Below are positions 12,483 to 24,345 of a stretch of 64,000 nt of DNA, piece by piece (the stretch's first letter is position 1; each line of letters begins with the position of its first letter). Both the position numbers and the translations under genes were made by a program. Source of the stretch: Echinarachnius parma (taxonomy: Eukaryota; Echinodermata; Echinoidea; Clypeasteroida; Echinarachniidae); NCBI GenBank assembly GCA_037951105.1, contig JBAMJV010008412.1, forward strand, positions 1 through 64,000, in the 5' to 3' direction. The notes beneath the pieces are model-generated. The model saw only the letters and a list, made by a program, of their open reading frames with translations. It searched no databases and was not told the DNA's origin.

Positions 12483-13021
12483 TTAAAGGGGTATTACAGT
12501 TTTGGTAAGGCTGAAACTTAGTAACCAAACCTGGACAGTAACATTATAAACTAATAGTTATAACTCCACCATGCTCGAAAGGTATACAAAATTACACACG
12601 ACTAAGTAAAAAGCCCGTTATCATTAAAAAAAGAGCCATTAAAACACTAGAGGGCGCTTTCAAAAAAGGCATTGGTTTCAACCATTTTTCATACAAAATA
12701 ATGCATGTGATGTTGTATTGAAATAATGATTATATAGAGAGATCATCAATAACTATTTAAAAAACGCTTTTGAAAATTTTTGAAAAGTGCAAGCATTTTA
12801 AATTTTTTTTTTTTAAATCAGCCAATTATTTGGGCCACAAATAATTATAGGGTCAGCTATATGTATTGATATTTCAGCCGTTTCTGGTCGATTTTGACCA
12901 AATAAAGTTTATTCTGCCATTAAAATTGCATGATCTCTCAAATTCGACACTCAGTTTTTCAATACCTCACAAAAAATTGTGATGTGCAGCGCCCTCTCTA
13001 CCAAAACTAAACTACCCCTCT
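12483..13021 (-). mobile_element. TTAA-A MITE, copy 1
   Basis: About 540 bp, starting TTAAAGGGGTATTACAGTTT and ending ACTAAACTACCCCTCTAA. It is the reverse of the copy at 16206. No coding capacity. The family's TTAA target and short inverted ends suggest piggyBac-type mobilisation. Confidence 0.85.
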
Positions 13022-13985
13022 AAAGGGATAGTTGAGTATTGGTCAAACTTAACTTTAGTAATCAAAACCTGCACCATTACTGTAATAATAATTATTATAA
13101 TACAGGTTACTTATATAGTGCTATTCACAACGTATCATAGCGCTTACAAATTTAACAATTACAACATAACAGAGTTACAAGAGTTTTACAAGCTACAGCA
13201 AATCAAGGAAAGAGGAAGGATTTTAAATGCTTTTTAAAGGTAAGTATTTGTCTAATGTGTTGTGGTAGAGCATTCCATGATACGGAAGCTGCAATGGCAA
13301 ATTTTTTTCAACAAAAACAAAGTGAGATCTTGGAACAACAAGTTTGGAAGTGTCAGTGACGGAACGAAGATTGCGTGTAGGTTTATACAAAGTAATAACA
13401 TTATTCAAATAGGACGGTGATATTTCATGAAGGATTTTATATATATACAAACTAATTTTAAATTGAATGCGTTGACTAAATGGTAACCAGTGTAATTCTT
13501 TTAACAAATGTGATATATGTGCCCCTCGACCAACAGCATAAATTAATCGAGCGGCTCGATTAACAACACTATCAATTCTCTTCTTGTCTTTTGAGGAGAA
13601 AACCGTGAACAGACTGTTACAATAATCGATCCTAGACAAAATTAGGGCTCTGACAACATGATGGCAGGTGGCTATATTCAAGAATCTTCTAATTCGCCAT
13701 AAATTACGTAAATGAAAATTACATGTCTTAATCACATTGCTAACGTGTAACCTAAGCTTAAAATTGGAATCTAAGCATATACCCAAATTCATAACCTGAG
13801 AGGAAAGTTGAATTGTATGACCAGAAACATTTAATTCAATGTGAAGAAAATCATTCACTTGGCAATTTACTGAATAAACTTATAGTTATAACTCCACCAT
13901 GCTCGAAAAGTATACACAATTACAAACGACAAAGTAAAACCCCTGTTATCATTCAAAAAGAGCCGTTACAACTCAAGAGTCAAAT
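13022..13985 (-). mobile_element. Second TTAA-A copy, split by an L2 LINE and truncated
   Basis: It begins AAAGGGATAGTTGAG directly after copy 1, is interrupted at 13083-13866 by a LINE fragment, and resumes with AACTTATAGTTATAACTCCA as in the other family members. It then breaks off where the 13998-14510 inverted repeat begins. Confidence 0.75.
13083..13866 (-). pseudogene. L2/CR1-type LINE 3' fragment (RT C-terminal region)
   Basis: Minus-strand reading gives LGICLDSNFKLRLHVSNV, ALILSRIDYCNSLF, NRAARLIYAVGR and LLKELHWLPFSQRIQFK, the conserved C-terminal block of L2/CR1 proteins. A frameshift near 13310 moves the final block (AIAASVSWNALP) to another frame. The 3' end is GTAAGCGCTATGATA...TTATTATTA. 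A probable target duplication (ATTACTG at 13076-13082, TTACTG at 13867-13872) brackets the insertion into a TTAA-A MITE. Confidence 0.85.
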
Positions 13986-13997
13986 TATAACTCTAGA

Positions 13998-14510
13998 GAA
14001 CGCTAGCGCGAAGCGCTAGCGTTCTATAGGTCTTCCTGATATGGGTCTGAAAATGAATAATGTTTGTGCACGCTAATTGTGCTTAAAATTATACATATGT
14101 GATCCAACCATCGGGTGGATTAAAATTATGATTTCCCCCCCCCCCCATTCCGCTAAAAATCAGTGATTTATGCGCCTCCTCGACTTCTCTCCGTGTGTTA
14201 GCGCGACTCCGAACAAATGTTGATGATCGCGATGCTGGCCGCCGATGCGAACGGCGAACGGCGCTATATCAGTAGCGCTAACACACGGAGAGAAGTCGAG
14301 GAGGCGCATAAATCACTGATTTTTAGCGGAATGGAGGAAAAATCATAATTTTAACCCACCCGATAGTTGGATCACATATTGGAGAGTGTGTCGGTGGTAA
14401 GTACCGTATCATATGTATAGTTTTAAGCACAATTAGCGTGCACAAACAATATTAATTTCCAGTCCCGTATTAGGAAGACCTAGAACGCTAGCGCGAAGCG
14501 CTAGCGTTCT
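13998..14510. repeat. Long inverted repeat with perfect small hairpins at both ends
   Basis: The outer hairpin AACGCTAGCGCGAAGCGCTA... is present at both 13999 and 14484. Inward, GTGCACGCTAATTGTGCTTA, ATGTGATCCAACCATCGGGT and TTATGCGCCTCCTCGACTTC all recur as reverse complements on the right. The loop is about 14205-14274. Likely a foldback transposon. Confidence 0.85.
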
Positions 14511-14519
14511 AGGTCTTCT

Positions 14520-15607
14520 AAACACAACAAAAAAAGTAACTCCCCCCTAAGCAAAATGGTGTAACTTTTTAACGAATTGGGTTTGAGCAACATAACTTGG
14601 CAGGAATGTTTCTAAAATGATTGGCTAACGTCTCTGTGAAAATGAATTTGATCCACCATGCCATGCATGAGTGAGCACACATTAAAGGAAAAATGTCACT
14701 TTTCAAAAGTCACAAGAGTCAAAAAGTGAAAATTCTGCTTTTGATGTGTGGTCACTCATCCATGACTCGACGGACCAATTTCATTTTCGCACATAAGTTA
14801 GTCAATAAATGTAGGAACAATCCTGCCGAGTTATCTTGCTCAAAACCTTTTCATTAAAAAGTTATGTTATTTGATTAAGGGGGACTTATTTTTGTGTTGA
14901 GTTTAATTGATCAGTATTGTTGGAATAAACTGAACAAAAAGTAAGTCTCCTTCTGATTAGAATAACATAACTTTTTAACAAAAATGTTTTGAGCAAAATA
15001 ACTTGGCATGATTGTTCCTACACTTATTGACTGAAATCTGTTTGTGAAAATGAAATTGGTCCATCGAGTCATGAGTGAGCACACACCAAAGGAAAGATTG
15101 GCACTTTGTGTGCTCACTCATGCGTGACTCAATTGACCAACTTCATTTTCACTCAGAAGTTAGTCACAAAGTATAGAAACAATCCTGCCGAGTTATTATG
15201 CTCAAAACAAGTTTGTCAAAAAGTGACGCCATTTTGATTAGGGGACTCACTTTTTTTGTTGTGTTTATGAATCATGCACGCTTTTGTAATACACACAACA
15301 ACAAAAGTAAGTCCCCTTAATCAAAATGGCGTTACTTTTTGACAAAAATGTTTTGAGCAAAATAACTCGGCAGGATTGTTCCTACAGAATTTTCACTTTT
15401 TGACTATTGTGACTTTTGAAAAGTGACATTTTCCCTTTAATGTGTGCTCACTCGCATGCATGGCATGGCGGATCAAATTCATTTTCACAGAGACGTTAGC
15501 CAATCATTTTAGAAACATTCCTGCCAAGTTATGTTGCTCAAACCCAATTCGTTAAAAAGTTACACCATTTTGCTTAGGGGGGGAGTTACTTTTTTTTGTT
15601 GTGTTTA
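14520..15607. repeat. Nested foldback cluster: three palindromic elements in one larger palindrome
   Basis: Three blocks (about 14520-14905, 14931-15267, 15293-15607) each start with a variant of AACAACAAAAGTAAGTCCCC and end with its reverse complement. Each arm carries a version of AACTCGGCAGGATTGTTCCT. The left arm of block 1 is the near-exact reverse complement of the right arm of block 3, so the whole 1.1 kb also folds on itself. No open frame of note. Confidence 0.85.
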
Positions 15608-16205
15608 TATCAGGACCATTTACAATACATTGTAGATGTGACGTAGACCTTGTTTAGGGGTATGTTTTAGGGGTTATACTTGTTTAGGGGGCAAAATTGT
15701 CAAAAAAGCACGCGAAAATACTTGATTAGGGTATAAATTTGCCAATGGATAAAACTTGTTTAGGGTGGGTTTGAAAAACCTGTGGTCGCTCGTGTGTACA
15801 GCAATATAGTCGAGTGCCCCCCCCCCCCGGCCCGGGCCCGCCCCCCCCCCCCAAACAAACAAAAATAGTACGCCCACGCTACACCACTGGTTACATGGCT
15901 AGGGTTCATGAGACTGCACCACCTGTCCCGTCCGTTACCATGGTTACTTTAGTTACCCTTTCGTCTGCCCACCCGCTTGCAATGCTATGTTGGGTATAAT
16001 CCCATTTGCGCATGTGTGGTAGATTGAAGCTTTCTGTGTTCAGTCATGCCACACGAGACAGAAAGAGCCACTGGTTGCTGGGGTAAATGACCCATAGCAA
16101 CAGTCATCGCACGTGGCCTTGCCTGGTTTGTCATAACGCAGTCACAGTGTTGAATAACCTGCAAGTCTGGCTTGATGCTGAAACAAAAAACAATCACATC
16201 TGCAG
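15608..16205. other. Spacer with poly-C tracts and a hAT-like solo end
   Basis: 15820-15888 has long C tracts and CCACGCTACACCACTGG, resembling the right end of a CAGTGGYGTAGC hAT element. The left end is not found. Nothing else is recognised. Confidence 0.5.
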
Positions 16206-16748
16206 TTAAAGGGGTAGTTTAGTTTTGGTAGAGAGGGCGCTGCACATCACAATTTTTTTGTGAGGTAATGAAAAACCGAGTGTCGATTTTGAGAGAACAT
16301 GCAATTTTAATGGCAGAATAAACTTTATTTGGTCAAAATCGGTCCAGAAACGGCTGAAATATCAATAAATATATCTGATCTTATAATTATTTGGGGCCCA
16401 AATAATTAAATGCATTTTTCAAAAAATTTTAAAAATGTATACACTTTTTCAAAAATGTTCAAAAGCGTTTTTTAATTAGTTGTTGATGATCTCTCTATTT
16501 AATCATGATTTCAAGAAAGCATCACATGCATAATTTTGTATGAAAAATGGTTGAAACCAATGCCTTTTTAGAGAGCGCCCTCTTGTGTTTTAATGGCTAT
16601 TTTTGAATGATAATGTGCTTTTTACTTAGTCGTATGTAATTTTGTATACCTTTCGAGCATGGTGGAGTTATAACTATTAGTTTATAATGTTACTGTCCAG
16701 GTTTGGTTACTAAAATTCAGCCTTACCAAAACTGTACTACCCCTTTAA
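16206..16748 (+). mobile_element. TTAA-A MITE, copy 3 (intact ends)
   Basis: 543 bp from TTAAAGGGGTAGTTTAGTTT to AAACTGTACTACCCCTTTAA, with TTAA at both edges. Contains GAGAGGGCGCTGCACATCAC. Nearly the same sequence is at 38600 in a DDX10 intron. Confidence 0.9.
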
Positions 16749-17119
16749 TGTCGAAAATGATGAAAATCACTCTAATTTGGTTATCTTCTGTAATTTTTCA
16801 AATATCGGTTTCTCTAAATCGATTTCCAAGCCATGCAAAAGTGGTTTAAATTAGATACATTTGACAGATAATAGCGAACTGACTGTGTGCGTGTACAGCG
16901 GGCGCTAGAGGCATACCTGTTCTGTCATGTGTAAAATCCTTTGTATGTTACTAATGACCCCACACAACTACGTGGTACCTTTGTTCTATAACGGTGGCGT
17001 CCGGTCGTAACCATTAACAACTCATTGTCAACTGGGTCAAAGTGAATTCGCCAACCACCCCTCGCACAATCAATTGCCCGCCGAGCGAAAAAATAACGCA
17101 CTACGGCAATGTGATTTCT
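16749..17119. other. Spacer, nothing recognised
   Basis: No supported feature between the TTAA-A MITE and the second hAT-1 copy. Confidence 0.5.
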
Positions 17120-17127
17120 GTATGCTA

Positions 17128-18768
17128 CAGGGGTGTCGATCCTGGGGGGGGGGGGGGGGGGGGGGGGGGCAGGGGGGGGGGGGCGGTCGCCCCCCAATGA
17201 AAATATTGGGGGGGGGGGGGGGCGAACATATCATTTCGCCCCCCCCCCCCCAATAATTCCGAAAATGAGGAAGAAAAAAATCGAGTGATATAATGCCAAA
17301 GAGGGAAAGACACATTTATCAATAATTAATCTTCAAAATAGCCGTTTTTTAGTTTAAAAAGGACTGTAAATCTCTTTTTTGCATACAGTTTCTCATATTG
17401 CAAGTTTCATTTGGGTTGCGGGAACTCACCTTTTGAAATGTGTTGGGCAGCCTAATTTCTCAAACGCACACCTCAAACGAAGTTTATTAAACCCTCATCT
17501 ATAGATAGCACACCGTCACAGAAAATAAAATAATCTCGGTACATATGCGCTGAACGCAAATCAAATTGGAATATCATGTCCCCCCACATTTGAAAAAGGA
17601 GCAGATTACCCCCCCTCCCTTTGTCATTATGTATGTTTGGTTCCATACCTATACAGGGTGGCCCAGAAATAACGGAACGGGGCACTTCCCAAAATAAAGT
17701 AACAAAATGAACATGTGCATCGGATAGGGTGTCCTTTCCAATGAACAACGATACCAAGAAAAGTAATTTTGGACGTGTAGTTTTTGTTTTAGGGCGCTTT
17801 GAGTGAGACCATGTCAGGTCCCTATTTTTGTCATTTTTTACCAAGTCAGTGCCTGATAAATGAGACTTATTGCCCTACATACCACTGAACACGCGAGTAT
17901 TCCGCGCGCCATTGTTAGTGTGCATTCAGCTGTGTGCCGAGCGGTGCCGAGAGAATGGACATAATTATGGCGGGCAGTAAGTCTCAAATATCAGACACTG
18001 ACTTGGTAAAAATTGACAAAAATAGGAACCTGACATGGTCTCACTCAAAGCGCCCTAAAACAAAAACTACACGTCCAAAATCACTTTTCTTGGTATCGTT
18101 GTTCATTGGAAAGGACACCCTATCCGATGGACATGTTCATTGCGTTACTTTATTTTGGGAAGTGCCCCGTTCCGTTATTTCTGGGCCACCCTGTATACTT
18201 CATATTACGTGAAATTTCTGTCTCAGGTGTGCACTAAATCGCACAATTTCACGCCCAAAAATACAAAAGCTCCCTACTGTGGGAGGGGGACACCCCCTCC
18301 CACACCCTCCCCCGCTCGGTCGCTTCGCTTCCTCGCAATGTCTCCCCTACACTTTTGAGAAATTGTTGACGCCCTTACTTAGTTTCATGGGAGCCAAATG
18401 CCCTAGACTATATCGATGGCTCTATAGTATACATGATCACGTGGATCCATCTCATGCAAGGCTCAGTCTTTTCCTCGCTATGCCCTTTAAAAATACGTTA
18501 TGAGTAGGTTCACTATTTTAACACCCATGCTAGGAGCAAATGTCTGAAATCTAAAAGCTTCCGGGGGCTCCGCCCCCTGGACCCCCATTATTGTCCACAA
18601 ATGTGGGTGCCCCCCAAAGTCAGGTCTTCGAGCCATCAAGACACTTTCAATGAGCGCATAATAAAACTTCCGGGCATGCCAATGTGGGGCTTTTAGCTCT
18701 CTCAGTGGTCACTCTGGAAAATTTTCAAATTTCGCCCCCCCAATCTCAAAAACGGATCGACACCCCTG
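17128..18768. mobile_element. Non-autonomous hAT-1, copy 2
   Basis: Termini CAGGGGTGTCGATCC and GGATCGACACCCCTG are bounded by a perfect 8-bp duplication, GTATGCTA (17120-17127 and 18769-18776). The interior is collinear with the copy at 4970 but holds a different nested insertion, the TA-flanked MITE at 17652-18195. No transposase. Confidence 0.92.
17652..18195. mobile_element. Complete TA-flanked foldback MITE nested in hAT-1
   Basis: Left end TACAGGGTGGCCCAGAAATA, right end its reverse complement, with TA at each border. Arms of roughly 240 bp form an almost full-length palindrome, with both sides carrying ACCAAGTCAGTG / CACTGACTTGGT. The empty site is seen in the hAT-1 fragment at 27.7 kb. 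Tc1/mariner-type mobilisation is inferred from the TA target. Confidence 0.88.
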
Positions 18769-18814
18769 GTATGCTATACGCAAACGGTATGTAGGTGGTA
18801 CTGCTGGTGGCTAG

Positions 18815-19587
18815 CACACATAGGTACATTACACTAGCATTGTGTGGAGATCAACCTCTTCCGCCTGCTGCACTATCCAAAACATAAACAATTTTTGTCG
18901 GCCGATTTCTCCCTAAATTTACCAGCAAATGCAAAAAAACTTTTGTTTATGTGATCCCCAAGTCATATCCTTTGATAATAATTACCGACTTTGTTGTTTT
19001 GAAGATTGCAAAATGTAGAAAAAAAAGGATTATTTCCCGTCTGTTTTCATTACCGATGCATCCTAACACACAACGTTCAACTGATGAACGGTACAGTGTA
19101 TGAATAGGCAGTATGGTAATCTCCCGTGTATTACCATATATTGCGTGTACATGGTCCACCTAAGTGGACCATATACTTTGTAGATGTGGTGGCTAGAGGG
19201 CTTGGTCGCTCCCACATCTACAAAGTATATGGTCCACTCAGGTGGACCATTTACGCGCAATATATGGTAATACACGGGAGATTACCATACTGCCTATTCA
19301 TACACTGTACCGTTCATCAGTTGAACGTTGTGTGTTAGGATGCATCGGTAATGAAAAAAGACGGGAAATAATCCTTTTTTTTCTACATTTTGCAATCTTC
19401 AAAACAACAAAGTCGGTAATTATTATCAAAGTATATGACTTAGAGATCACATAAACGAAAGTTTTTTTTGCATTTGCTGGTAAATTTAGGGAGAAATCGG
19501 CCGACAAAAATTGTTTATTATTTGGATAGTGCAGCAGGCGGAAGAGGTTGATCTCCACACAATGCTACTGTAATGTACCTATGTGTG
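18815..19587. repeat. 773-bp near-perfect palindrome
   Basis: Arms 18815-19189 and 19212-19587 are about 375 bp each and nearly identical as reverse complements, with a loop of only about 22 nt. Landmarks such as CACACATAGGTACATTACA, GTTGAACGTTGTGTGTTAGG and CTTTGTAGATGTGG occur in both arms. A smaller hairpin GGTCCACCTAAGTGGACC sits inside each arm. Open frames here are mirror images of each other and not coding. Confidence 0.92.
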
Positions 19588-19883
19588 GTCGCTCCGCTCC
19601 CTCGCAGTTTTGCCCCACCAATCAGTTGACCCTCGCTACAAATTGTGAACACATTTGCGCGCTAGTGTTCCTAATACTATGTTAGAAACATTCAAAAGGG
19701 ATCAAAGAACGGTTTATTACCTTTTTTGTGATATTCCATAATTTTTGCAGGTACTCCACGTTGGACTGCGCGGGAACTTCGAGCCGATTACACATACTGT
19801 ATAACCAAAGCGCTACAGCTGGAGTCACAACAGATTCGAATCCTTTACTACATGTAGATGTTAGATACCGCCACTGTCAACTA

Positions 19884-20437
19884 TACTAAACTGGGCTCCA
19901 AAAGAAACTTATCACCTTTTCAGAGCGACGCTCACTAAAATCCATAGCACCACATTGTTTCATATTTAGACACAGATAAGCTATCTTTCTCATTATGAAG
20001 CATATCTCAAAAATTACAAGTTTGTTCTTGCCAAAAAAGAGAAAAATGCCATGGAATCACTACAGGTCACTTTTCAAAAATCCGGCACAGAAACTGCTCG
20101 CTGCGAACCTCCACGAAAGGCAGTCTGTTCAGAACTATCAATAGCTATTCATTCAACTTCAAAGCGGGTTATGTAACCACTAGACTGGCTATTGTCCGTA
20201 CCGAGCTCTGTTCCCGGAAAGCGAGCAGTTTCTGTGATTTTTGAAAAATGACCTCTTGCGATTTCACCTTATTTTATTCTTTGTTGACTAAAGAAAACAT
20301 ACACTTTTTAGATGAGCTTGCTAAGGAGTATTATATCTATTCTATGCCCAATTATGATTACTTTTAATGCTTTGGATTGTAATGTGTGTCGCTCTGAAGA
20401 AGTGATAATTAAGTTTCTTTTGGAGCCCAGTTTAGTA
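19884..20437. mobile_element. TA-flanked MITE with ~50-bp inverted repeats
   Basis: Left TACTAAACTGGGCTCCAAAA, right TTTTGGAGCCCAGTTTAGTA. The inverted repeats extend through AGTTTCTTTTGG and the GAGCGAC/GTCGCTC block. Total 554 bp with no transposase, consistent with a Tc1/mariner-mobilised MITE. Confidence 0.85.
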
Positions 20438-20993
20438 TGCAGTGAATGTGCTCATTTGAATGGGACCTGAACTTAACTTGCAGGTGGTACAACGACGTTT
20501 CGGTTGATTAGATACGAATCAGTTGCACATTTCAAAGAGAGGTGTGCTTTGTTATTATGATGACTTTTCGCAAACCCGAACTCAACTAATTCGAGTGTTT
20601 CTTATTAATAGAAACTGTGTGGAAACTGAAATATTCATGATGAAAATTAACGTGGTGGGGATGACAGGGCACTTTTGCGACGTGTCTTATCTCAAGATGT
20701 TGTCGGAAATTATCGGAAAGTGGATAAATAATGCTTCAAAGAATATATTTATCTAGATTTTTTCTCAATTAATGTAGGAAATAATTATAATTTCATCTCC
20801 ATTTGACAGCGCGTCTATCAAGTCTACCACTAATCATGCAAATATAGTCACAAATAAATGAAAATTCTTTGAATTATCTTGAAATTTGAAAATCTTGTAG
20901 CAGTTAGTTAGCTAGTCGTTGGTTTCACTTGGCGGCATCGAAGATCGAACTTCAAATTAACCGCAAAGCCCCAGATGCATTATTTCGAGTGAA
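20438..20993. other. Spacer, nothing recognised
   Basis: Only short open frames without family resemblance. Confidence 0.5.
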
Positions 20994-21155
20994 AATATGT
21001 AAAAGCTCCCTACCGTAGGATAGGGGGGGGAGACACCCCCTGCCACACCCCCCCCCCCCCCCTTCGGGCGCTTCGCGCCTTCGGGCTTGGTCGCTCCACT
21101 CCCTCGCGGTTGTGCCCCCCCCCCCCCCAATCAGTTGACCCTCGCTACGCCACTG
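20994..21155. mobile_element. Solo right end of hAT-2
   Basis: AAAGCTCCCTACCG... through CCCTCGCTACGCCACTG, matching the right-hand 150 bp of the complete hAT-2 at 26375-28341. A shorter remnant of the same end lies at about 19583-19640. Confidence 0.7.
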
Positions 21156-21269
21156 TCAAATTGTGAATGATTCGCTCCAGGGTTGAAGCTCCCGTAGGGA
21201 GGGGGAGGGGGGGGGGGGGGGGGGGGGTGCGGGTGGTTAATCACACACATTGAGGTGCGGGGCAATGCA

Positions 21270-21490
21270 TGTACAAACACCCCACACTTTCTCAACACAC
21301 ACACTCACACACCGACACCCCTCTCCCTTGAAAAATCCTCACCTACACTGCTCTCCTTGAAAAATCCTCACCAACACCCCCCTCAAAAATTATTCACCAA
21401 CAACGCTCCCCTCTCGATCCCCTCTCCATCTCCCTCTCCCCCCTCCCCCTCCCCCCTCTCACTCTCTCTCTCTCTCTCTCTCATACCCTG
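21270..21490. repeat. C-rich minisatellite and CT microsatellite
   Basis: Units of the type CTTGAAAAATCCTCACC with C tracts, followed by a pure CT run at about 21458-21482. Related to the larger array at 23.5-24.3 kb. Confidence 0.7.
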
Positions 21491-21739
21491 CATGGGCCCA
21501 TTGTTACTATTAATATTGTCTAATGTACGTATATTTAGTGAATGGATGCCGAACTTGAGGAGCTGCTGACACAATTTTTAATTATACACTGATTCAATCA
21601 TAAACAATAACTTTTCCATATCATAACCATACAAACAGAGATTCCATTAATTTACCAAATGTTTTTTGATTAATTTAGAGGCAATCTGGCACTTTCTGCC
21701 CATTTGTCCATCTCTTTGGGAGCCCCTTCCTAGAATGAG

Positions 21740-22310
21740 TGAAGTTCAATTCAATTCAATTCAATTTTATTCTTGCTTCCAACAAAACATTACAAATGAA
21801 TTATTACAATTTATACAAAATAGAGATATACATATTGGAAACAAGAGGGGTCCACTAAAAAGCAATGCTTGTACAATTGTGGACCCCTCAAATAATAGTT
21901 AGGAATATTATTGTATATTTAAATTAACACATTCTAGACTACAAAAAAGTATAGAGAGGAAAAAAGGGGTGCCAACAGAGACCTACATGGGACAAGAGAG
22001 AATTTGACAACAATAGGAGAAGACGGATACAATACAACAATTAGACACTGCCAAACGGAAGTGAGGGATCGGGGGTACAAATATAATCAGTAGTACAAAA
22101 GGATGAGCTACATGTGGGGTTCAAGTGAAAATGAGGAAAAAGAGTTGCGCTTAGAAAGGAGCTATGCATGAGAAGGCACAATATATCATATCAGATTACA
22201 TTTTGAGTCTGCGAGTAAAGAAAGACCTTGTTCAGGATGACGTACGGACGGGGAAAGAGTAAATGGGCGATATAATTCAATGATGTACATAAGATTGTAA
22301 TAAAAACAAT
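21740..22310 (-). mobile_element. Retroposon 3' end with (AATTG)n tail
   Basis: On the minus strand a non-coding stretch ends in AATAAAATTGAATTGAATTG, the pentameric tail typical of LINE/SINE 3' ends. No protein block is readable upstream, so the class is uncertain. Confidence 0.5.
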
Positions 22311-22521
22311 TTAAAGTTAGCTAGGGGCACCGCCCAACTCTTTGGTGACATTCTCAGAAGCCGGGGGCTCCGTCCTTCCTTTGAGGAGCATATCATAGGA
22401 CCGGGTGCTTTGTCCATTTATCAAAAGCCCCCTTCAAGTGTCTCTTAAACCCGGGGCTCTGTGTATAGCCTGGTACTGGTCCTGTAATTTTGAAAACACG
22501 AGTCTGATTGAAGCAGTATCA

Positions 22522-23222
22522 TTAAAGGGATAGTTGAGTTCTGGTAAGGAGAGTACAGTTTTGGTGAAACTGAATTTTAGTAACCAAAACCTGCATCATT
22601 ACATTACAAACTAATAGTTATAACTAGAAAGGAACACAAAATTACAAATGACGTAGTAAAGATCATGGTATCATTAAAAAAAGAGCCGCTAAAACGTAAG
22701 AGGGCGCTCTCTAAACACTCATCGGTTTCAACCATTTTGGATCAAATATTGTGAATGTGATGCTTTGTTGAAATAGTGATTAGATAGAGAAATAACCAAC
22801 AATATTTAAATACCTATTTTGTAACTTTTTGAAAAGAGGAAGCATTTTTTTTTTTTTTTTTAACGGCTGGTTCAAAATTCTCTAATAAACCTGGGGCCCC
22901 AGGTTTATTACAAATTGTTATATTTATGGATATTTCAGCCGTCTCTGAACCGATTTTGATCAAACAAAGATGATTTTATTATTTAAATATTATGCTCTTT
23001 CAAATTTTACACTCAGTTTTTCATTACCTCACCCAAAAAAAGTAGTCTAGCGCCCTCTCTACCAAAACTCAACTATCCCTTCTTCTTCTTTCGAATCCTA
23101 CATCTACACTAGTCCAGAATATTAAATATTTGGCCATGACTTTGCACATCGCAGGGCTGTCTCATTCGCAACCACCAGATCTTCTTGACTACACTGTTCC
23201 TCAAGGTTAGGACTATCCCTTT
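22522..23222 (-). mobile_element. TTAA-A-related MITE, copy 4
   Basis: Starts TTAAAGGGATAGTTGAG, shares the TATAACTAG...TTTCAACCATTTT interior with the other copies, reaches GGTAGAGAGGGCGCTAG in reverse at about 23050, and ends CTATCCCTTTAA after about 140 bp of extra sequence. Confidence 0.75.
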
Positions 23223-23504
23223 AAGCAGCTAGATCTAGGTCTACACTGTAAGCACAGTCTGTAGAAATGCGCACGGATGGACTGCGCTTCCAATTCTCCC
23301 GCCGCGCCGCCCACTGCACGCCGATCATATCAGTACCACGCGGCCAGGCCAGGCGCTCTCCCGATATCATATCAGGCCCTATCGACGTACTGACGTACGG
23401 GCGCCCCCTACGACATCACGCAAATAACTGTGTATATCGAAAAACACTGTTTATCACTTGATAAACAGTGTTTATCGATAAACACTGTTTATCACTTGAC
23501 CTGA

Positions 23505-24345
23505 CCCGGCCCCTCAAAAATGCTGGTTGACGAAATAACCCCCCCCCCCAACAAATATTCACAGACACCCCCCCCCCCCCCATTGAAAGAATCTTCACTG
23601 GTGCCCCCTCTCGAAAAAATCTTCACTGACACTCCCCTCGAAAAATCTTCACCGACAACCCCACCCCCCTTTGAAAAATCTTCACCGACAACCCCCCCCC
23701 TCGAAAAAATCTTCTCCTACACCCACCCCCCCCCCCCCCCGTCGAAATACTTGACCGACACCCGGCCCCTCAAAAATGTTGGTTGACTAAATAACCCCCC
23801 CCCCCCCCTCAAAAAATATTGACGGACACCCCCCCCCCCCCCTTTGAAAGAATCTTCACTGGTGCCCCCTCTCGAAACAAATCTTCACTGACACCCCCCT
23901 CGAAAAATCTTCACCGACACCCCCCCCCCCCCCCCCCCCTCCCTGGTGGTGATTCGATCTCATATTCACAGGCATATGCGTACCCGGGGGGGGGGGGGGG
24001 GGTTCAAATCCCCCATTGATGAAAAAGGGCTGTTTTGGAGGTTCAACCCCCCCCCCCCCCCTCAAAAAATATTCACGGACACCCACCCCATTACAAATTC
24101 TTCACCGACACCCCCCCCCCCCCTTCGAAAGAATCTTCACCGGTACCCCCTCTCGAAAAGATCATCACTGACAACCCCCCCCCCCCCCCTCGAAAAATCT
24201 TCACCGTCACCCCCCTCGAAATACTTGACCGACACCCAACCCCTCAAAAATGTTGGTTGACGAAATAACCGCCCGCCCCTCAAAAAATCTTCACTGACAC
24301 CCCCTTCGAGATTCTTCACCGACACCCTCCCTTCGAGATTCCCCC
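23505..24345. repeat. C-rich degenerate minisatellite
   Basis: About 25 imperfect units of 26-35 bp of the form CGAAAAATCTTCACCGACAC followed by C tracts of varied length. A larger period is visible because CCCCTCAAAAATGTTGGTTG recurs at about 23512, 23765 and 24240. The proline-rich frames read here are by-products. Confidence 0.88.

Noticed and set aside
18947..19558. Two pairs of similar 70-86-codon frames
   Set aside because: They are mirror images produced by the 773-bp palindrome, and they overlap on both strands.
23505..24345. Regularly spaced repeats that could suggest a CRISPR array
   Set aside because: Units are imperfect, spacing varies, the inter-unit sequence is homopolymer C, and the genomic context is eukaryotic. 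It is a minisatellite.
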